Notes: generated by a model not told the origin, from the letters alone. Positions 1 through 12,186 are shown, numbered from the stretch's first letter. The stretch: 64,000 bases of DNA from Eudromia elegans (GCA_003342815.1 PTEX01000305.1:260794-324793); one strand, 5' to 3'. Program-made: numbers and translations.

Positions 1-63
1 GGAGAACTACAATTGTTCTCAATTCTAGTTGTGTGGGCACATTTTTCAACTGAATTCACCCAG

Positions 64-183
64 AAAAAAAAAANNNNNNNNNNNNNNNNNNNNNNNNNNN
101 NNNNNNNNNNNNNNNNNNNNNNNNNNNNNNNNNNNNNNNNNNNNNNNNNNNNNNNNNNNNNNNNNNAAAAAAAAAAAAAAAAA
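64..183. repeat. Poly-A tract interrupted by an assembly gap
   Basis: A runs from 64 to 73, then 93 N (74-166), then A from 167 to 183. The gap lies wholly inside the homopolymer, so the assembler probably failed in a long A tract and the true length is unknown. Frames that appear to cross this gap are artefacts of the N bases. It could be the tail of an old retroposon, but the flanks (a C-A-G before, a C-A-G-G after) show no identifiable element. Confidence 0.9.
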
Positions 184-3100
184 CAGGATGTCACCTAACT
201 TCTGACATATCAGGTTTAAGATTCTGAAGTCAGACATTTTCTTTCCTATTACAGTCAAAGAAGAAAGAAAGCAGCCTTTCAAAAGACAACTCATTCTTTT
301 TTTCCTGAGGCATGTATTCTGGGTTGGCCATTAAGACAACTTTTCTAATCTGTTGATGACTTTATGCCCAGTTTTGAGACCCCTAAAGATAGGAACAGCA
401 GGTCCCACACTGAGAAGCTACATCCTAAAATTTGTTCCTGTGGAGCCCCTATGCTACGGGGAGGCGTCCAAGAAATATATTAAGGAAGATGGGGAGGAAA
501 AAGAAGGGGAAGGAAGCTAAGTGAAAAATTAAAATGCACGTAAAATTAATTCTAGGTGTTGCTAACTTATTTGCTCATTGTTGTCAGCACAGCATTACTT
601 TGAAGCTGTCAGAAATAGAAAGCTTTTTATTCAAACAAAATTCTGCAAGTTTATCATATTTGAAGTATAGATACTTGAAACAAAGTACCTTTCTGCACAT
701 TTGGCTTGTCACAGAAGAACACTTTTGATTTGAAAGCATAACTTGGACCATCACCGATCCTGAAAACACTTACACACTTGACAGATTATACGTACAGGTC
801 AACTCTGTGAGAACTATTGTGAATATTGTTTTCAATTTTCAAAAAGCTTTTTCTATGGTCTTGGTCTTTCACAAACCAATGATGCCTAAATGATATAGTT
901 TCTTGCATGTTGTTGTGGTATTCCCTACATCTTGCATGCATTAGGGCATGGCATTTCAGCAAAACACTTGCTGGAACTCCCCTCAAGTTGATCCATTTAA
1001 ATTATAATCATAAATATTGTTCTGAGAAACAGCACCATTATTTCTTTGTGTGTATCACAAGAAAAAAATTGATTAAAAAAAGACAATTGTACTCTAGGTA
1101 TTCTTTCGTTTATATATAATCAGCAATTACTTTTATTTTCAGAAGTGTCAGGTTTTAACGAGAGCTACCAAAGTTCAGCATCTCTGAACACCACACTTGG
1201 GCAGAATTTTCAAAAGTTAGAGAAGTCCAACACATCCATTCACACTTTCATTACAAACTGCAAATGTCTACCTGAAGGATAAGGAAATGGTATATATGGC
1301 ATATTTAACCACATTAAGCTTCTGTGCAACAAACCAAACAAACCCCCCAGAACACACTCAAGAACCCAGAACAAACAAAAATCTTTCAGTGCTTATTTAC
1401 AGGGAAAAAAAAAAATCACAACTGATTTAATGGCAGCATAGAAGAGAGAGATAATTGTTGTATAATGTCTATGTGAAGGCTTTATCTTTCCAAAGCACAG
1501 TACTTCTAGTATCTTAGAACTAGAAATTTCTGTTAGAAAATTATGACCAGAAAATAATTTCCTTAGGAAAATATTCCTCTGAATTTAGCTGTTCAACTAT
1601 ACAATAAATTTTATCACCTGTATTTGCTATATTATGCATATAATATGTAGAAAAAGCAGGTTACCTACTTCTTTTATAAACTGTAAAAGCATAATCTATA
1701 ATTGACTTTTATTAAATTAAGAAATTCTTGATATTTACCATTTCTTCTACCTACTTGAGGTAATATTCTAGGAGGTTGCAAAGGCTACAGTTACACCATG
1801 CTATCTACCACGTATTCTCACTTCATCAAAGCAAAAAATCTGCATCAGACATCACATTCCGTTAGTCACACAGACTTGAGTCTATCCCGAATTACTATGT
1901 ATGAATTTATAAAGGCTTTCCAGTCAAAATTTATAAGGTTGAACGCTGTTAGCAGCGCTGTAACTACTCAGTGGATGTTCTTGCATGAGAGGCGGCTCAT
2001 CAGAAGTATGAGACATGAAAGGGCAGCAGGGCCTGAGGCCTCTGCTCTCCAGTAGAGAAAAATGAAGAAAAAGTGAGTTCACCGGGAGCTGTCTACTCTG
2101 AAACATCTCGGCTCAATATGATTTCATCAAATATCAAATAGAAGAGGCTAATCTTGTTTTCTAGACACTTAAATCCCATTTTCCCAGGCAGATTTGCCCC
2201 CTGGTTTGTCTCAATGTGTCTTAAACAGAATATCTTATTCTCAAGGCTTTTTTTTTTTGTGGTTCTTTTCCACCACAGGCACAATAGCATTGAATACATC
2301 AGTGTCATAGCGATTGTTTCCAAAGACTAGACATAAGACAGCAAGATATCTATTGAAAGCAGAAAGTCTGTCATTAAGACTCATACAATACATCTATACT
2401 TCATGAAAATATTTACTTATACTTGAATATCAAATGTTTTCAGCTAGTGATCCTTACTGACTTCTAAATTATCACATATTAAGTAATCATCTTGCAATGG
2501 CAGAAAGCAACACAAATCTTCATAGGTCTGCTAGGGTCTATCACTTTGTCATTGTTTTTTGGCCTAAGTATAAATTGACAGGACTGCAGTTTTATTAATA
2601 TTTGGGGAATACTTTGCGTGCAAAAGGAATCCTGCTGTTTAGGCATGCTACCAGAATGTTTAACAATAAATTTACATATTTTGATAACTGGCATTTACTC
2701 TTGCTCAACGTATCATTTATCTGTATCCTCTTTATTTCTGCATCTATATTTCATTGCAGTGATCTGGTTTAGAGGTCACCTCTATTGGCCTTCAGCTTCT
2801 CAGTTATCCTCAGGGGTCCTTTTCAAGGCTTGGTGTTTCTTTTATTGGTTGCCTCATAGTGCTCTGGTGCCAAGGTAGTTTCAAGGGGTAAATTACTCAA
2901 CACACTAGTNATTTAGCAATTCAGCAGTTTTGCCCTAACCCATAGGTGATCTGAGGGGAAAGTGGTATCAGTACCACATCATCTGTTTTGAAGTGGTATT
3001 GATATTTTTAAGAACCTGGAAAGTTTCCATTTAACAAATCTGAAAAAATATAGATGTTAAATCTCCTTGTAGTGATGCAGCTGAAATGTTACATCATAAA

Positions 3101-3743
3101 TGTCATCTGTAGTAAATGAAAGAAACTCAGGAAAGTTTCACAAGTCAGAAGAATGCATTTGCCTAGTCATATGAATATTCAAATTAAGCAAGCTAAGAGT
3201 TGAAAAATCATAATTTGCATTTGCTTGGTAAAGAACAGATAGCAATTTGACTTTTTAAAATCACAGATGATTCCATCTATATTAAAACTGCATCTTTTCA
3301 TATGTCCCATTTAAAGTCTGGGCAACACACATTCATAACATCATCTTTTGTAATCCTGCAGGGACTGAGCAATTACTCTGCAATTTCTCTAACACAGGAT
3401 CTTTTGGGAAATGGTATCATTTAAGTTCCAGGTTACAGAGAAAAGTATGTCTTTAGTGAGCGTTAAACAATGCCTCTTTTGCAAGGGTCAGTGGTAGAGT
3501 GTTAGTTCATGACTGTGAAAGTCATTATATTCAATCATTAATAGCACAGAGCAGGACCTAACTTTACACAAGAGCACTCAGAGGGGCACTCAACAGATCA
3601 TCTAATCTTTATCATTCACTGTAATCCGATGCATAGCAACAAAAAACTTGTAGAATTCAAAATAATTTGTTTCTTTCTGCTGTGCTCAGCATCTAGCCAT
3701 ACATTGATGGTTGGGGGAATTTCAACTATGTGTGGATTCAAGG

Positions 3744-3775
3744 AAAAAAAAAAATTGCTTGAAATTTTTTTTTTT
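3744..3775. repeat. A/T hairpin with 13-bp stem
   Basis: Thirteen bases (A11 then TT, 3744-3756) pair with the complementary run at 3763-3775 (AA then T11) around a six-base loop, GCTTGA. It is simple-sequence derived and more likely a replication-slippage or template-switch product than a gene. The poly-T runs two bases past the paired arm, to 3777. Confidence 0.75.
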
Positions 3776-3890
3776 TTGGTTATGGAAGTTGAAGAAATGA
3801 AAACCTGAAACTAACCTTAATAAAAGCATGCGACTTTTCCATTAAAAAGTGTACCAGAGGAAAAAAAAAGGTCGTCAAGATTAATACTAG

Positions 3891-3913
3891 ACTACCATCA
3901 TCATGATGGTAGT
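3891..3913. repeat. Perfect 10-bp stem hairpin
   Basis: ACTACCATCA (3891-3900) is followed by the loop TCA and then by its exact reverse complement TGATGGTAGT (3904-3913). Pairing stops on both sides. The stem is too short for a typical microRNA precursor, and no transcript evidence is available. Confidence 0.75.
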
Positions 3914-4485
3914 AGCAAGCTGATGATTCAGGATTCAAATTCTAGATAAACAGACATGACTAAAGTGTTTGTTTTTCCTGGACCAGTTACTCAAGAATTC
4001 CATAAGGGCTATTTTGAAATTAATCGACTACTGGAGAAAAAAAATTAACGGACTTGAGAGAGTTTGACTTAGATAATATTCCTTGCTGTCATCATATAAG
4101 GAAAAGAGGATATAATAAGGAAAATGCTGTAAGTGTACTTTGCCAGCAGGACACTTGGATCCAAGTGAGAAAACAAACAAGACTCATATATGCTCTATTA
4201 TTGCATCTCTTGGAGTTTTACTTGACAAGCTTCTCTCTCACTATAAACTTACAGATGCTATACACAACTACTTCATCTTTACTATAATTTATACACAAAG
4301 ATTTTAAAAAAGTGATCTTTTAAGTGCCTTGTTAAAAATACACACTTTTTAATATGCTGAAAAACTTGCCCTTCCTATGATGCAGTTTAAGTGTTTCCAG
4401 TGAACTGGTCTAATGCTGGAATGACTCATTCTTTTGAGTCTTATCCGACTGTCCAGAAGGAACACAAGCTTCCTATGAAAGAGTC

Positions 4486-4820
4486 ACATTCATAATCTAG
4501 TTCTCCACAATACACATAAGAAAAGACTCAAAAATGTGGTATAGTACCTGAAGGGGACTCTCAACAACATTCCTGCAAGAATCGGGGTGAATGCTACTCT
4601 TCCTATCCCTTTCTTCCTAGTTTCCCTACCGAACCAATGGACAGCAACGTATGCTGAATATCCGACAAGAAAAGTGCGCAGCGGCGCGTTCGTCTCCCGC
4701 CCGGGCAGATGGTGACGTGCTGGGCAGCACACCAGGGGAAGCCGGGCCTGACTGGCAACTGACGGTGACATCTGCCCAAGTCATCCAACCGACAGTCGTT
4801 TCTGGAAAATTACATTCATA
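4486..4820. repeat. 9-bp direct repeat flanking the CpG patch
   Basis: ACATTCATA occurs at 4486-4494 and again at 4812-4820, bracketing the GC/CpG-rich patch. The arrangement resembles a target-site duplication around a roughly 320-bp insertion. The enclosed segment has no LTR-like TG...CA ends and no poly-A tail, so coincidence remains a real alternative. Confidence 0.3.
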
Positions 4821-4821
4821 G
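4581..4821. promoter_or_regulatory. CpG-dense patch; possible mini CpG island or exon
   Basis: About 15 CpG dinucleotides fall in roughly 220 bases, while the surrounding kilobases are almost CpG-free. The densest part is at 4674-4700. Promoter-like words include CCAAT within ACCAATGG near 4633 and TGACGTGC (CRE-like) near 4712. On the plus strand a pyrimidine-rich stretch ends in TTTCTTCCTAG at 4620, a good splice acceptor. The frame beginning at 4621 stays open for 66 codons to TAG at 4819-4821 and closes with protein-like residues TSAQVIQPTVVSGKLHS; AATAAA follows near 5096. The minus strand is also open over much of this patch (ATG frame 4490-4771), as expected in GC-rich DNA, so coding is unproven. 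I do not recognise the peptide. Alternatives are a terminal exon, a lncRNA promoter, or a foreign insertion. Confidence 0.4.
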
Positions 4822-7139
4822 ACCAAGGGCTGTATATGCAAGATAAAATATTCAGTTAGGTTTGTGGTTAAGATGTCGTTTGTGGGTGCCAGCTCTTATA
4901 AGATTTATGCTTTCCAGTTTGAGCGGTCTATTATATCCTGAAAGTTCATTTTAGATGCTCTTGGCTTTGAATTAAGGGTTCTGTTAAAAAAGTATAAAGT
5001 TTTTACTGACCAAATAAGATGTAGGACACAGCTTTAGTCTTGCTGTAAATCTGACGCTGCCTTTTACTACAGCCATTGGGCTTTGAAAAGCTTAAAATAA
5101 ATGAAAGGACAGTGGAAGTTATGGAAAGCAACTATTTAAACTAGCAGAAATATGAAAGAGCAAGATTCTGAAAACTACTAATAAAGGAAAGCACCTACTT
5201 ATAATTAGTGTGGTTAATGCTGGAAGAAACTATCACTACAGGTCTGCCAAGCAGATCTAGGAGTCCTTTTAAAGGTATGCTCTAGCTAAACAAGTTGTAA
5301 AATTCATTTATGCTATGTTATACTGCTCAGAACAGATTTAAACACGAGAACTTTTTATTTAAAAAAAAAAAGTTCTTAGAAGAACAAAATATTTACCCAT
5401 TAGAGTTATGTGTATTGTAACCTGATGATCTTGCTTTTATGGCTGACAAAACACAAAACATGCTCATAGTGGACTGGAAGGCATGTTCCTCCTTCTCTCC
5501 CCTTGGAAGCTACAGCTGTGAATGTGTTATATTTAGTAGTACTTTTTTTGAATCAAACTATGCAGCAAAACATTCATTATTATTAAAGTCCACAGAAGTC
5601 AAACTTGTAATATGGACTGCTAAAAAATTTCAGAAAATTCAGTATGGTTTTAATTATGTTTAGCAATTTTGTTAGAGAAAAAAAATTAGCTACATTAGTT
5701 ATTGTGGCTTAACCAATTCTGGCTTCCTGTTCTTGCTTCTGCTTTTAAGCTGTCCATCATGGAACGTATAGGCAAACAGTCAATGGACAGTAACAGTAAC
5801 AGCAAACAGTAATAGCAGAGCTAACAGCCCAAGCAGATATTAATGAAGTAGGCAGTAAGTCCCATTTACGCACTACCTGGCTTTATAGTGTCTCTGAGGA
5901 ATCTAACAAAAAGNCTTCCCAGTACATTAAGTAAGGACCAGTCTATACTAATAACATAGCCTGGAAGAACTACATCTTACAAGAAAGAAAATACTTCTTA
6001 GACAGATAGATTTGGAGACGGATGATTTTTGTCTCCTAGGTCTGAAATCAGTCAAAGAGAACTAGGTGCAGCTTGGTGATAGGTGCTCAAGAGCAGGAGG
6101 CAAAGAGAAGCTTTCCTGCTAAAAGTAACGAAACACTGTCAGTTTGTGTTCAGCGTGGGACTTACCTTGGTGGGAACTAGATAGAAGTTACAGTGGTGTT
6201 ATCTAATAGATGAAGCACAGAGCTACCAATTGACACTTTTTAACAATCCTAAGATTAGCAACTCTCATGGTTAACTCTACAGTAGCAACAGCACTTTTAT
6301 TTAGTTATTTACCAAAATAAAAAACTGTCTGTATGGAACAGGACAGAACTGCCAGAGTAGATGAGATTATAAATTGCCTGAAATCTCTCTGCAGGCAGTA
6401 ATGCACTTTGTGACATACCACATACACTCTCCAGCAGGACTTCATAGTCCAAGCCACTTCAGAAATCCTCAAGTATTGTCAAGAGGAAGTCCTAAAGCTC
6501 ACCTTGAGAAACCTCCATTTCTGTAAATGCAGAAAATTAACACAAATCTGTTTCCCTTAATCAAGCTTCCAAAAATAATTTTCAAGTTCTATTGTAAAAT
6601 GAAGTGCAAAGCAAAAGCCTCTGTTGTACTGAGAAGTGATAATTTCTTATTTGGAGGCATGGTGGAAAGTCAGAAAGAAAAGTCACACTATCAATGCCAG
6701 AGGTGCCAAATGCACTACACACTAGAAGCATTTCAACTGATGAAGCAAAGACTTTTTTTCCCTTTCACCATTCAGATCTTCTATTTTCTAATATTAAGAG
6801 TTTGGGATAAGAGAGAATAGAAAATGAGAATTTTTTTTTTTTTAATAACTATCATGAAAATTCATGAGATGACTTACTGTGCATAAGTCATTAGTAAATT
6901 AAAGAAAACCAGGAATGATAGCAGCATTAAATATCAGGCTGTTAAGAAAAGCAGCCAAGCACAGCACTGCATTAGCTCATGAGTTAGTGAAATTCATTTT
7001 ACTGGATGTGGCCTGTAAGGGAAAAAATAAAAAATATTGTAGGGATCTGTTGCATGCTGTTTTAGCAAGAGATTAGAATGATTTACAACTTAACTGTTCT
7101 TCTCTATATGTCATAGACACTTTTTGGGATGCTCAGTTT

Positions 7140-7144
<5 letters not shown>

Positions 7145-7170
<26 letters not shown>
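7145..7170. repeat. (AT)13 microsatellite
   Basis: Thirteen uninterrupted AT dinucleotides, preceded by GGAC and followed by CTCCCC. It is a simple sequence repeat, likely to be length-polymorphic. Confidence 0.95.
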
Positions 7171-7468
7171 CTCCCCTGAAAACCTGTACAATCCATTACA
7201 AATCACTGATATTTCTATGAACTCTAGGTAACTTTCTAATACAAACAGAACTAGGTCCAACATACAGTCTTTCCATGAGACTGCAGATTAAAGACTGAGC
7301 TGGAAACTGGTGGTTACCTAGGGACAAGCAAGCAAGACCTGTTTATATTATGGATGAGTAGAGGACATTTCCAAGCAACACCCACTCACTTATTCTCATA
7401 TATCACATATACAGTACATCAAAAGGAGTAATGTTCAATGATCTTAATGTAATGAGCCAAAGTTAGTA

Positions 7469-7556
7469 GTTAGGCTAGTAGTACTACTGCTAAGAGACAC
7501 ATGTGTCTATGTTAGGCTAGTAGTACTACTGCTAAGAGACACATGTGTCTATGTTA
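7469..7556. repeat. 42-bp tandem duplication built from two palindromes
   Basis: Unit 1 (7469-7510) is repeated without mismatch as unit 2 (7511-7552), followed by four bases of a third. Each unit contains a perfect 12-bp palindrome AGTAGTACTACT and a perfect 14-bp palindrome AGACACATGTGTCT, six bases of other sequence apart or less. The identity of the copies implies a recent duplication. No known repeat family was recognised. Confidence 0.95.
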
Positions 7557-7651
7557 TGTGGGACAGGGAACCCTAATCTTAAAATGACAAATAGTCCTAT
7601 TTTAAAAATGACAAATAGGTTTAGAATCATGAATACCTTTCAAAGTGAAAA

Positions 7652-7689
7652 AACAGCTCACATAACTTTTTTTTTGTATGTGAGCTGTT
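7652..7689. repeat. 13-bp perfect inverted repeat around a T-rich loop
   Basis: AACAGCTCACATA (7652-7664) is separated by 12 T-rich bases from its exact reverse complement TATGTGAGCTGTT (7677-7689). After one mismatch the A/T flanks allow about three more pairs. The loop holds a T9 run. It could form a stable hairpin in RNA from either strand. Its arms and loop together are shorter than a usual pre-miRNA. Confidence 0.85.
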
Positions 7690-9060
7690 ATTTAAACATT
7701 ATTTTAAAGTCAGTCTGACCTGTAAACACCCATCCCTTCAGAAGAAATTAATAGTTGGATCTAATCTATGAAACACTAGGAGCCATGTATAAAAGAGATA
7801 AATATTGTCAGCTGTAAAAATTAAAGTTGTGGCAATCAGTAAAGACAGCACTGTAGATGTGGCATGCCCATTTCAGAATTATGATTAACTTGTTAATCTT
7901 AAGTAACTGACTTTCATCTTGCATTTTTCATGGAAGACTCTGCTAGTATCTATCACTAAAATGTGTTATACTGTACAGAGAACAGTTTACACACTGCATA
8001 CAGAATTGGCCACTTCTGCTTACTCTTTGTCGTCTTTGCCTAGCTATTCTTTCATTCTAGTTTAGCCTGTTACCATTGTGTCTTGCTTGTGGGGGATCGT
8101 AAATATTCCAATAGAACAGGAGATCTCTTATTATCCTAAAACATACTTATATTCAGCTGTTCTGTTTGGAATTGTTTAAGCACATGCACATCTTTTCAGT
8201 ATCAGAAATTTATACAAAAATGGATAAGTTACATAGATTAGCTTGACCATCCACAGAACTGTTTTGCTGAATGGGTAGTGGGATACATATTTCAGGGGAC
8301 TGTCTTTAGAATAGAGGTATTGTGGAAAGAAAAACAAAAAGCAAAGCCAAAAAAAAACATGAAGCAAAGGTGAGAGAGATGCAATTAACCATAAAAACAT
8401 CATTGCCAAAAGCTCCAAGAGACTTTCACACGGTGGATTGCATACCAGAGGAAGAAGGTTAAAATGACGCTTAGAACATTCTCATGACTGGGCAGGAGAC
8501 TGCACCAAAATCTTTGCTTGTGTTCAAATTTTTGGCATATTTTTGGATTATTTCCCTTGTTGTCTGATCCAGCAGCCACACTGATATATACCAGATCATC
8601 TGACAAAATCCTTTCTTGCGTCTAAAGAATACCTGGACTTAACTGATCTAAGTTCTCTCAGGTAATCCAAGTTATTTATATTGCGTTATTGGCAGGCAAG
8701 ATTTTATGCAATAAGAAAAACGAGAAGACTAATCACCATATTCAAAGTTGCCCAGACCATGCCCAGACATTGCCTGTGAACACAACTGCTGTCTATGAAA
8801 TTGCAGTTTAGCCTTCCACTCACCTAAGTCAACAAAGCATTAGCCAAATATGTTTGTTTTCACAATCAAGCTCTAGAGGGTGAACAATATATTTACTATT
8901 CACATTCTGGCAATCCAAATAATCCCTGCCATGTATTATTTTAAAGGAATTTAAAAAGCTGGATGGAGATTCGCACAAGCTGCAGGGGCAGAGCACAGGC
9001 ACATTCAAGAGGTTCTGAAGTGGCCAAACTTTGTGTACACAAAAAAGGCTAAACTTGTCT

Positions 9061-9313
9061 TGTTTCTGGGTCACAGGCCATCAGGACCTTTGACCCGCGA
9101 GCTATAGATCTCTTACGCAGGCAAATTACTTACACTGCGATACTCCATACACAGCAGCCACCCTAAGCGTCCCACCAGGCACTACAAATAGGGTGGGGTT
9201 ACACTTGGGCTGGATTCGATTTGGATGGAAATGAGCCTCCCCGGGAAGCCTCCCTAAGCCTTTTAAATAACGCCTGAGCAATGCCATGATGATTTGGCTT
9301 TAGAGAGGTGAGT
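9061..9313 (+). promoter_or_regulatory. GC/CpG-richer patch with TATA-like box and donor-like site
   Basis: This stretch is richer in G+C and CpG (near 9097, 9115, 9139, 9168, 9217, 9242, 9271) than its neighbours. TTTTAAATAA at 9261-9270 is TATA-like. About 40 bases downstream GAG|GTGAGT (donor GT at 9308-9309) is a strong 5' splice consensus, so a short TATA-driven first exon ending at 9307 is conceivable. No long frame supports coding. A conserved noncoding element is an equal alternative. Confidence 0.25.
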
Positions 9314-12158
9314 AGTGAGGCTGCTTCTTCTGTTTTAGGAACTTAGCTGGTTAGGATACCATTACTGTTTAATTCTGATTTTTTTTTTTCTAAATTACAA
9401 ATTTTGCATGGTAGATGGAAAGGAGAGCATATCATCACATCATATCTAATTTCATACAGGGTGATTTTTCCTTTACAGAACTTTCTATTTGCCCAATATG
9501 GTCATAAATAAATATTGAAAAATTCACTGCTAAACGAGGAGAAAAATATGCCAGCTTGCCTAGGTGCCCAATTCATTTTCCCCATTGGTGGTGAAGCATT
9601 TCCCTATTTCTATTTCTATTTATTCAGTAGCCTAAAGTCAAGGTTAATTTTAAGAAGCACTCAAAAAACCCACAATTTCACCAGAAGAAAGGAACAGTGA
9701 TTCTAATTATTTTGCTTCCCCCTCCCCACACCAGTTAATCTAACATGCAAATCTACCTGTCATAATTCAATGAATGACAAAGCCAGAAATGACATGGTTC
9801 TCTGAAACCGTCACTTCTGACAGCTCCTGTAAACTGCACCTCCTATATCACCAATAGGTAACAGCTATGTCAGTGTCACCGATTATTAATAGTTACATCA
9901 ATATCTAATACTTAAAATTAAGAATGAGGACCAGAAAGAAGTCCCAAGACAACTGTTAAGGATTCATCAGTACTTCACTGGATTAAGAAGGAAAAAACTA
10001 GAGTATAAGCCTTCCTTTTCTTCTAATATATTACCACAGAGCAAATACATTTCTTCTGGAACATCAATAAATGGCAACTTATTTTAAACATCTGGCATGC
10101 TTCTAATCTGCTAGTAAGCTAACAAAGAGATGATGTTTAAGTATGTTCAAGTCATATTACTACCGAGCTCATCAGCATGCAAGTGCTGCATGCCCTGGCC
10201 ACAGTCACGCTGACAGCAGCCCTGACTATCACCCCAGATGGAGAAGATATGAGTTCGGTGCCCGCTGCACATCAGAGGAAACATAATCACCCAGCTCCGC
10301 ATATGGCTTGGACTGCTTTTCTACAGTTCAAGCACTTTCTACTCCTCCTGAAATGGTGACATTTTAAAATGTTTACTGTGCCAAAGACAGGGACCAGGAT
10401 TGTTAGCCCAGTGAATGAGGAACTAAGATTGAGCAATATTTTAAGCTTTAAAGTTCTTAGCTTTTTAAAACAGTATTTTAACTTTGGGACATTCAAAGTG
10501 AAGTGAGTTCTCACGCTATTAGATTTCTTAGTGTTAAAGTGATATTTGGTCTCCAAGTGTTTCTTTTCATTGTATGCTCATTAGATTAAGGTAGCCAACA
10601 TTATGCTAGGGAAAAAGAATAAAAAACCAGATATAACAAAGTTATAACACAAAACAAAAAATAAACAAGCAAATCCCACCTAAAAGCTATTACTTTGGAT
10701 GTTTCTTTTCCATATGCCCACAGTATCATTGCTCATCATAAATAAGAAAAATGTATAAATTCCAAACTTAATATTATTTCCTAAATGATTTAATACAAAT
10801 AAAAACTTTCTAATAACAACATAAAAATAGGGTTATCAAAACCAAGAATAGAAATAAGAAAAACACCTTTCTAATGACCATATTTCCACTCTGAACAGAA
10901 AAAAAAAAACAAACACTTTTTTTCACAGGAAGATCTAATTTCATTATATTTTTCTCTTCAATTACTCCTTTAGCATTCCTTCAGCTACTGGCTGTCAGCT
11001 GAGGTATAATTTCTGTCATTTGCCATCCAAGTCCTGTCATTTGTACTTTTCTGAACTGAAGCACTCAAATTGTATTAGAAAACATTTGATACACCTACTC
11101 AAAATTGTTTAAAGGCAACTGTATCAAAATACTATGACTGCCTGTATGTTGACCCCACTATCAAATCCCTAAGGATTAACATGTCTTTTTCCATTTCCAT
11201 AAACAACTCTGGATCACATTTTATATAACTTCTACTATGAGAAATATATTCACCATAAAAACCTACTAAAAGGATGGATAAAAATTATTTTGAAAGTCTC
11301 TCCATTACATGCATTTCAAACTGCTTTCCAAACTTGCGAAATAATGTGTTCTTACCACAGTCACTGTTCAAGGACATTCTGCTGTCTGGATGACAGAAAA
11401 AGAGAAGACTCATTCACTGAAATAAACTATGTTTAGTAACACCTGCCTAGCTAAAGCATAGCACAGAGCAAGCTAATAAGTTGGATTGATTTCAGTGATT
11501 TAAGAACAAAAAGTGTAGGCCAAACCGTAAAATGATGTATTTGTCTTAACATTAACAGACTCATGATGTTTTTGCTTGCAAATCATCAGGGTCTACTAAA
11601 AAATATGTTAGCAAACACTGATCTAGGTGCACATTACAGAAACATTGCTTTCTCAGAAATACTCCACTCTATTTCTTTTACACCTAAGTATATTTCTTGG
11701 TCACCATCTTACATAACTGCTCCATTTCTTTTATAGAGTTCTCTTACTCCCCAGCCTAAAGACCTCTTTAAGAAATTTAATGCTTAGATGAGAAAACAAT
11801 TTTATTTTTCTAACTACCATACATCACAAGACTTACTTTTGTTAAAACAATAGCTTTGCCAATAAGTATAATGAAATCAGGTACTAAATATACATTCAAC
11901 TATGAGGATATGAGCGCTCAGCTATTTATAGAAAAAATTTAAAAGAACTAAGCTAAGCTGCCTTCCCACTCCCTACGGTGGGAATTTAGTCATCAGAGGA
12001 AATGTCAAAGTTAGTCTAGCACACCAAACAATACTACCTCCATTGTTAAATATCTCTGAATTTTTAGGATACTTTAAAACAAAATATAATCTAATAGTTA
12101 TGCAGTGGCTGTAGCAAGTTTTCCTTTTTTTTTAAAGTAGCTTTATTGTTAAAAGCTT
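9314..12158. other. AT-rich noncoding DNA, no gene seen
   Basis: Frames are short throughout; the longest is about 89 codons at 10287-10556 on the minus strand and is not recognisable. A locally GC-richer segment at about 10170-10310 contains the hairpin GCATGCA-AGTGC-TGCATGC (10175-10193). The remainder is A-rich, with runs of up to about ten A. Confidence 0.7.
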
Positions 12159-12186
12159 CCCCCCCCCCCCCCCCCCCCCCCCCCCC
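12159..12186. repeat. C28 homopolymer
   Basis: Twenty-eight consecutive C bases sit between AAAAGCTT and GAGGTTC. Poly-C/poly-G tracts this long are uncommon in an AT-rich vertebrate background and could form G-quadruplex on the minus strand or i-motif on the plus strand. The exact length may be an assembly estimate. Confidence 0.95.

Larger units (their letters stand above)
184..4580. other. AT-rich noncoding DNA, no gene seen
   Basis: All six frames are broken by frequent stops and no frame exceeds about 90 codons. Visible structure is limited. There is a 26-base pure purine run at 491-516, an A11 run at 1405-1415, a T11 run at 2248-2258 and the two hairpins listed separately near 3.75 and 3.9 kb. 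A single N sits at 2910. No SINE, LINE or DNA-transposon ends were recognised. Confidence 0.7.
4822..9060. other. AT-rich noncoding DNA, no gene seen
   Basis: No frame reaches 100 codons and no conserved domain is recognisable. The stretch holds an ACAGTA-rich short array (about 5775-5812), a T13 run (6831-6843), and the microsatellite, palindromic duplication and hairpin listed separately between 7.1 and 7.7 kb. A single N lies at 5914. Confidence 0.7.

Noticed and set aside
13-294. Frames crossing the first N block
   Set aside because: Their middle is assembly gap and poly-A, so the translation is meaningless.
7652-7689. microRNA precursor
   Set aside because: A 13-bp stem with a 12-base loop is too short for a canonical pre-miRNA, and pairing does not extend far beyond it.
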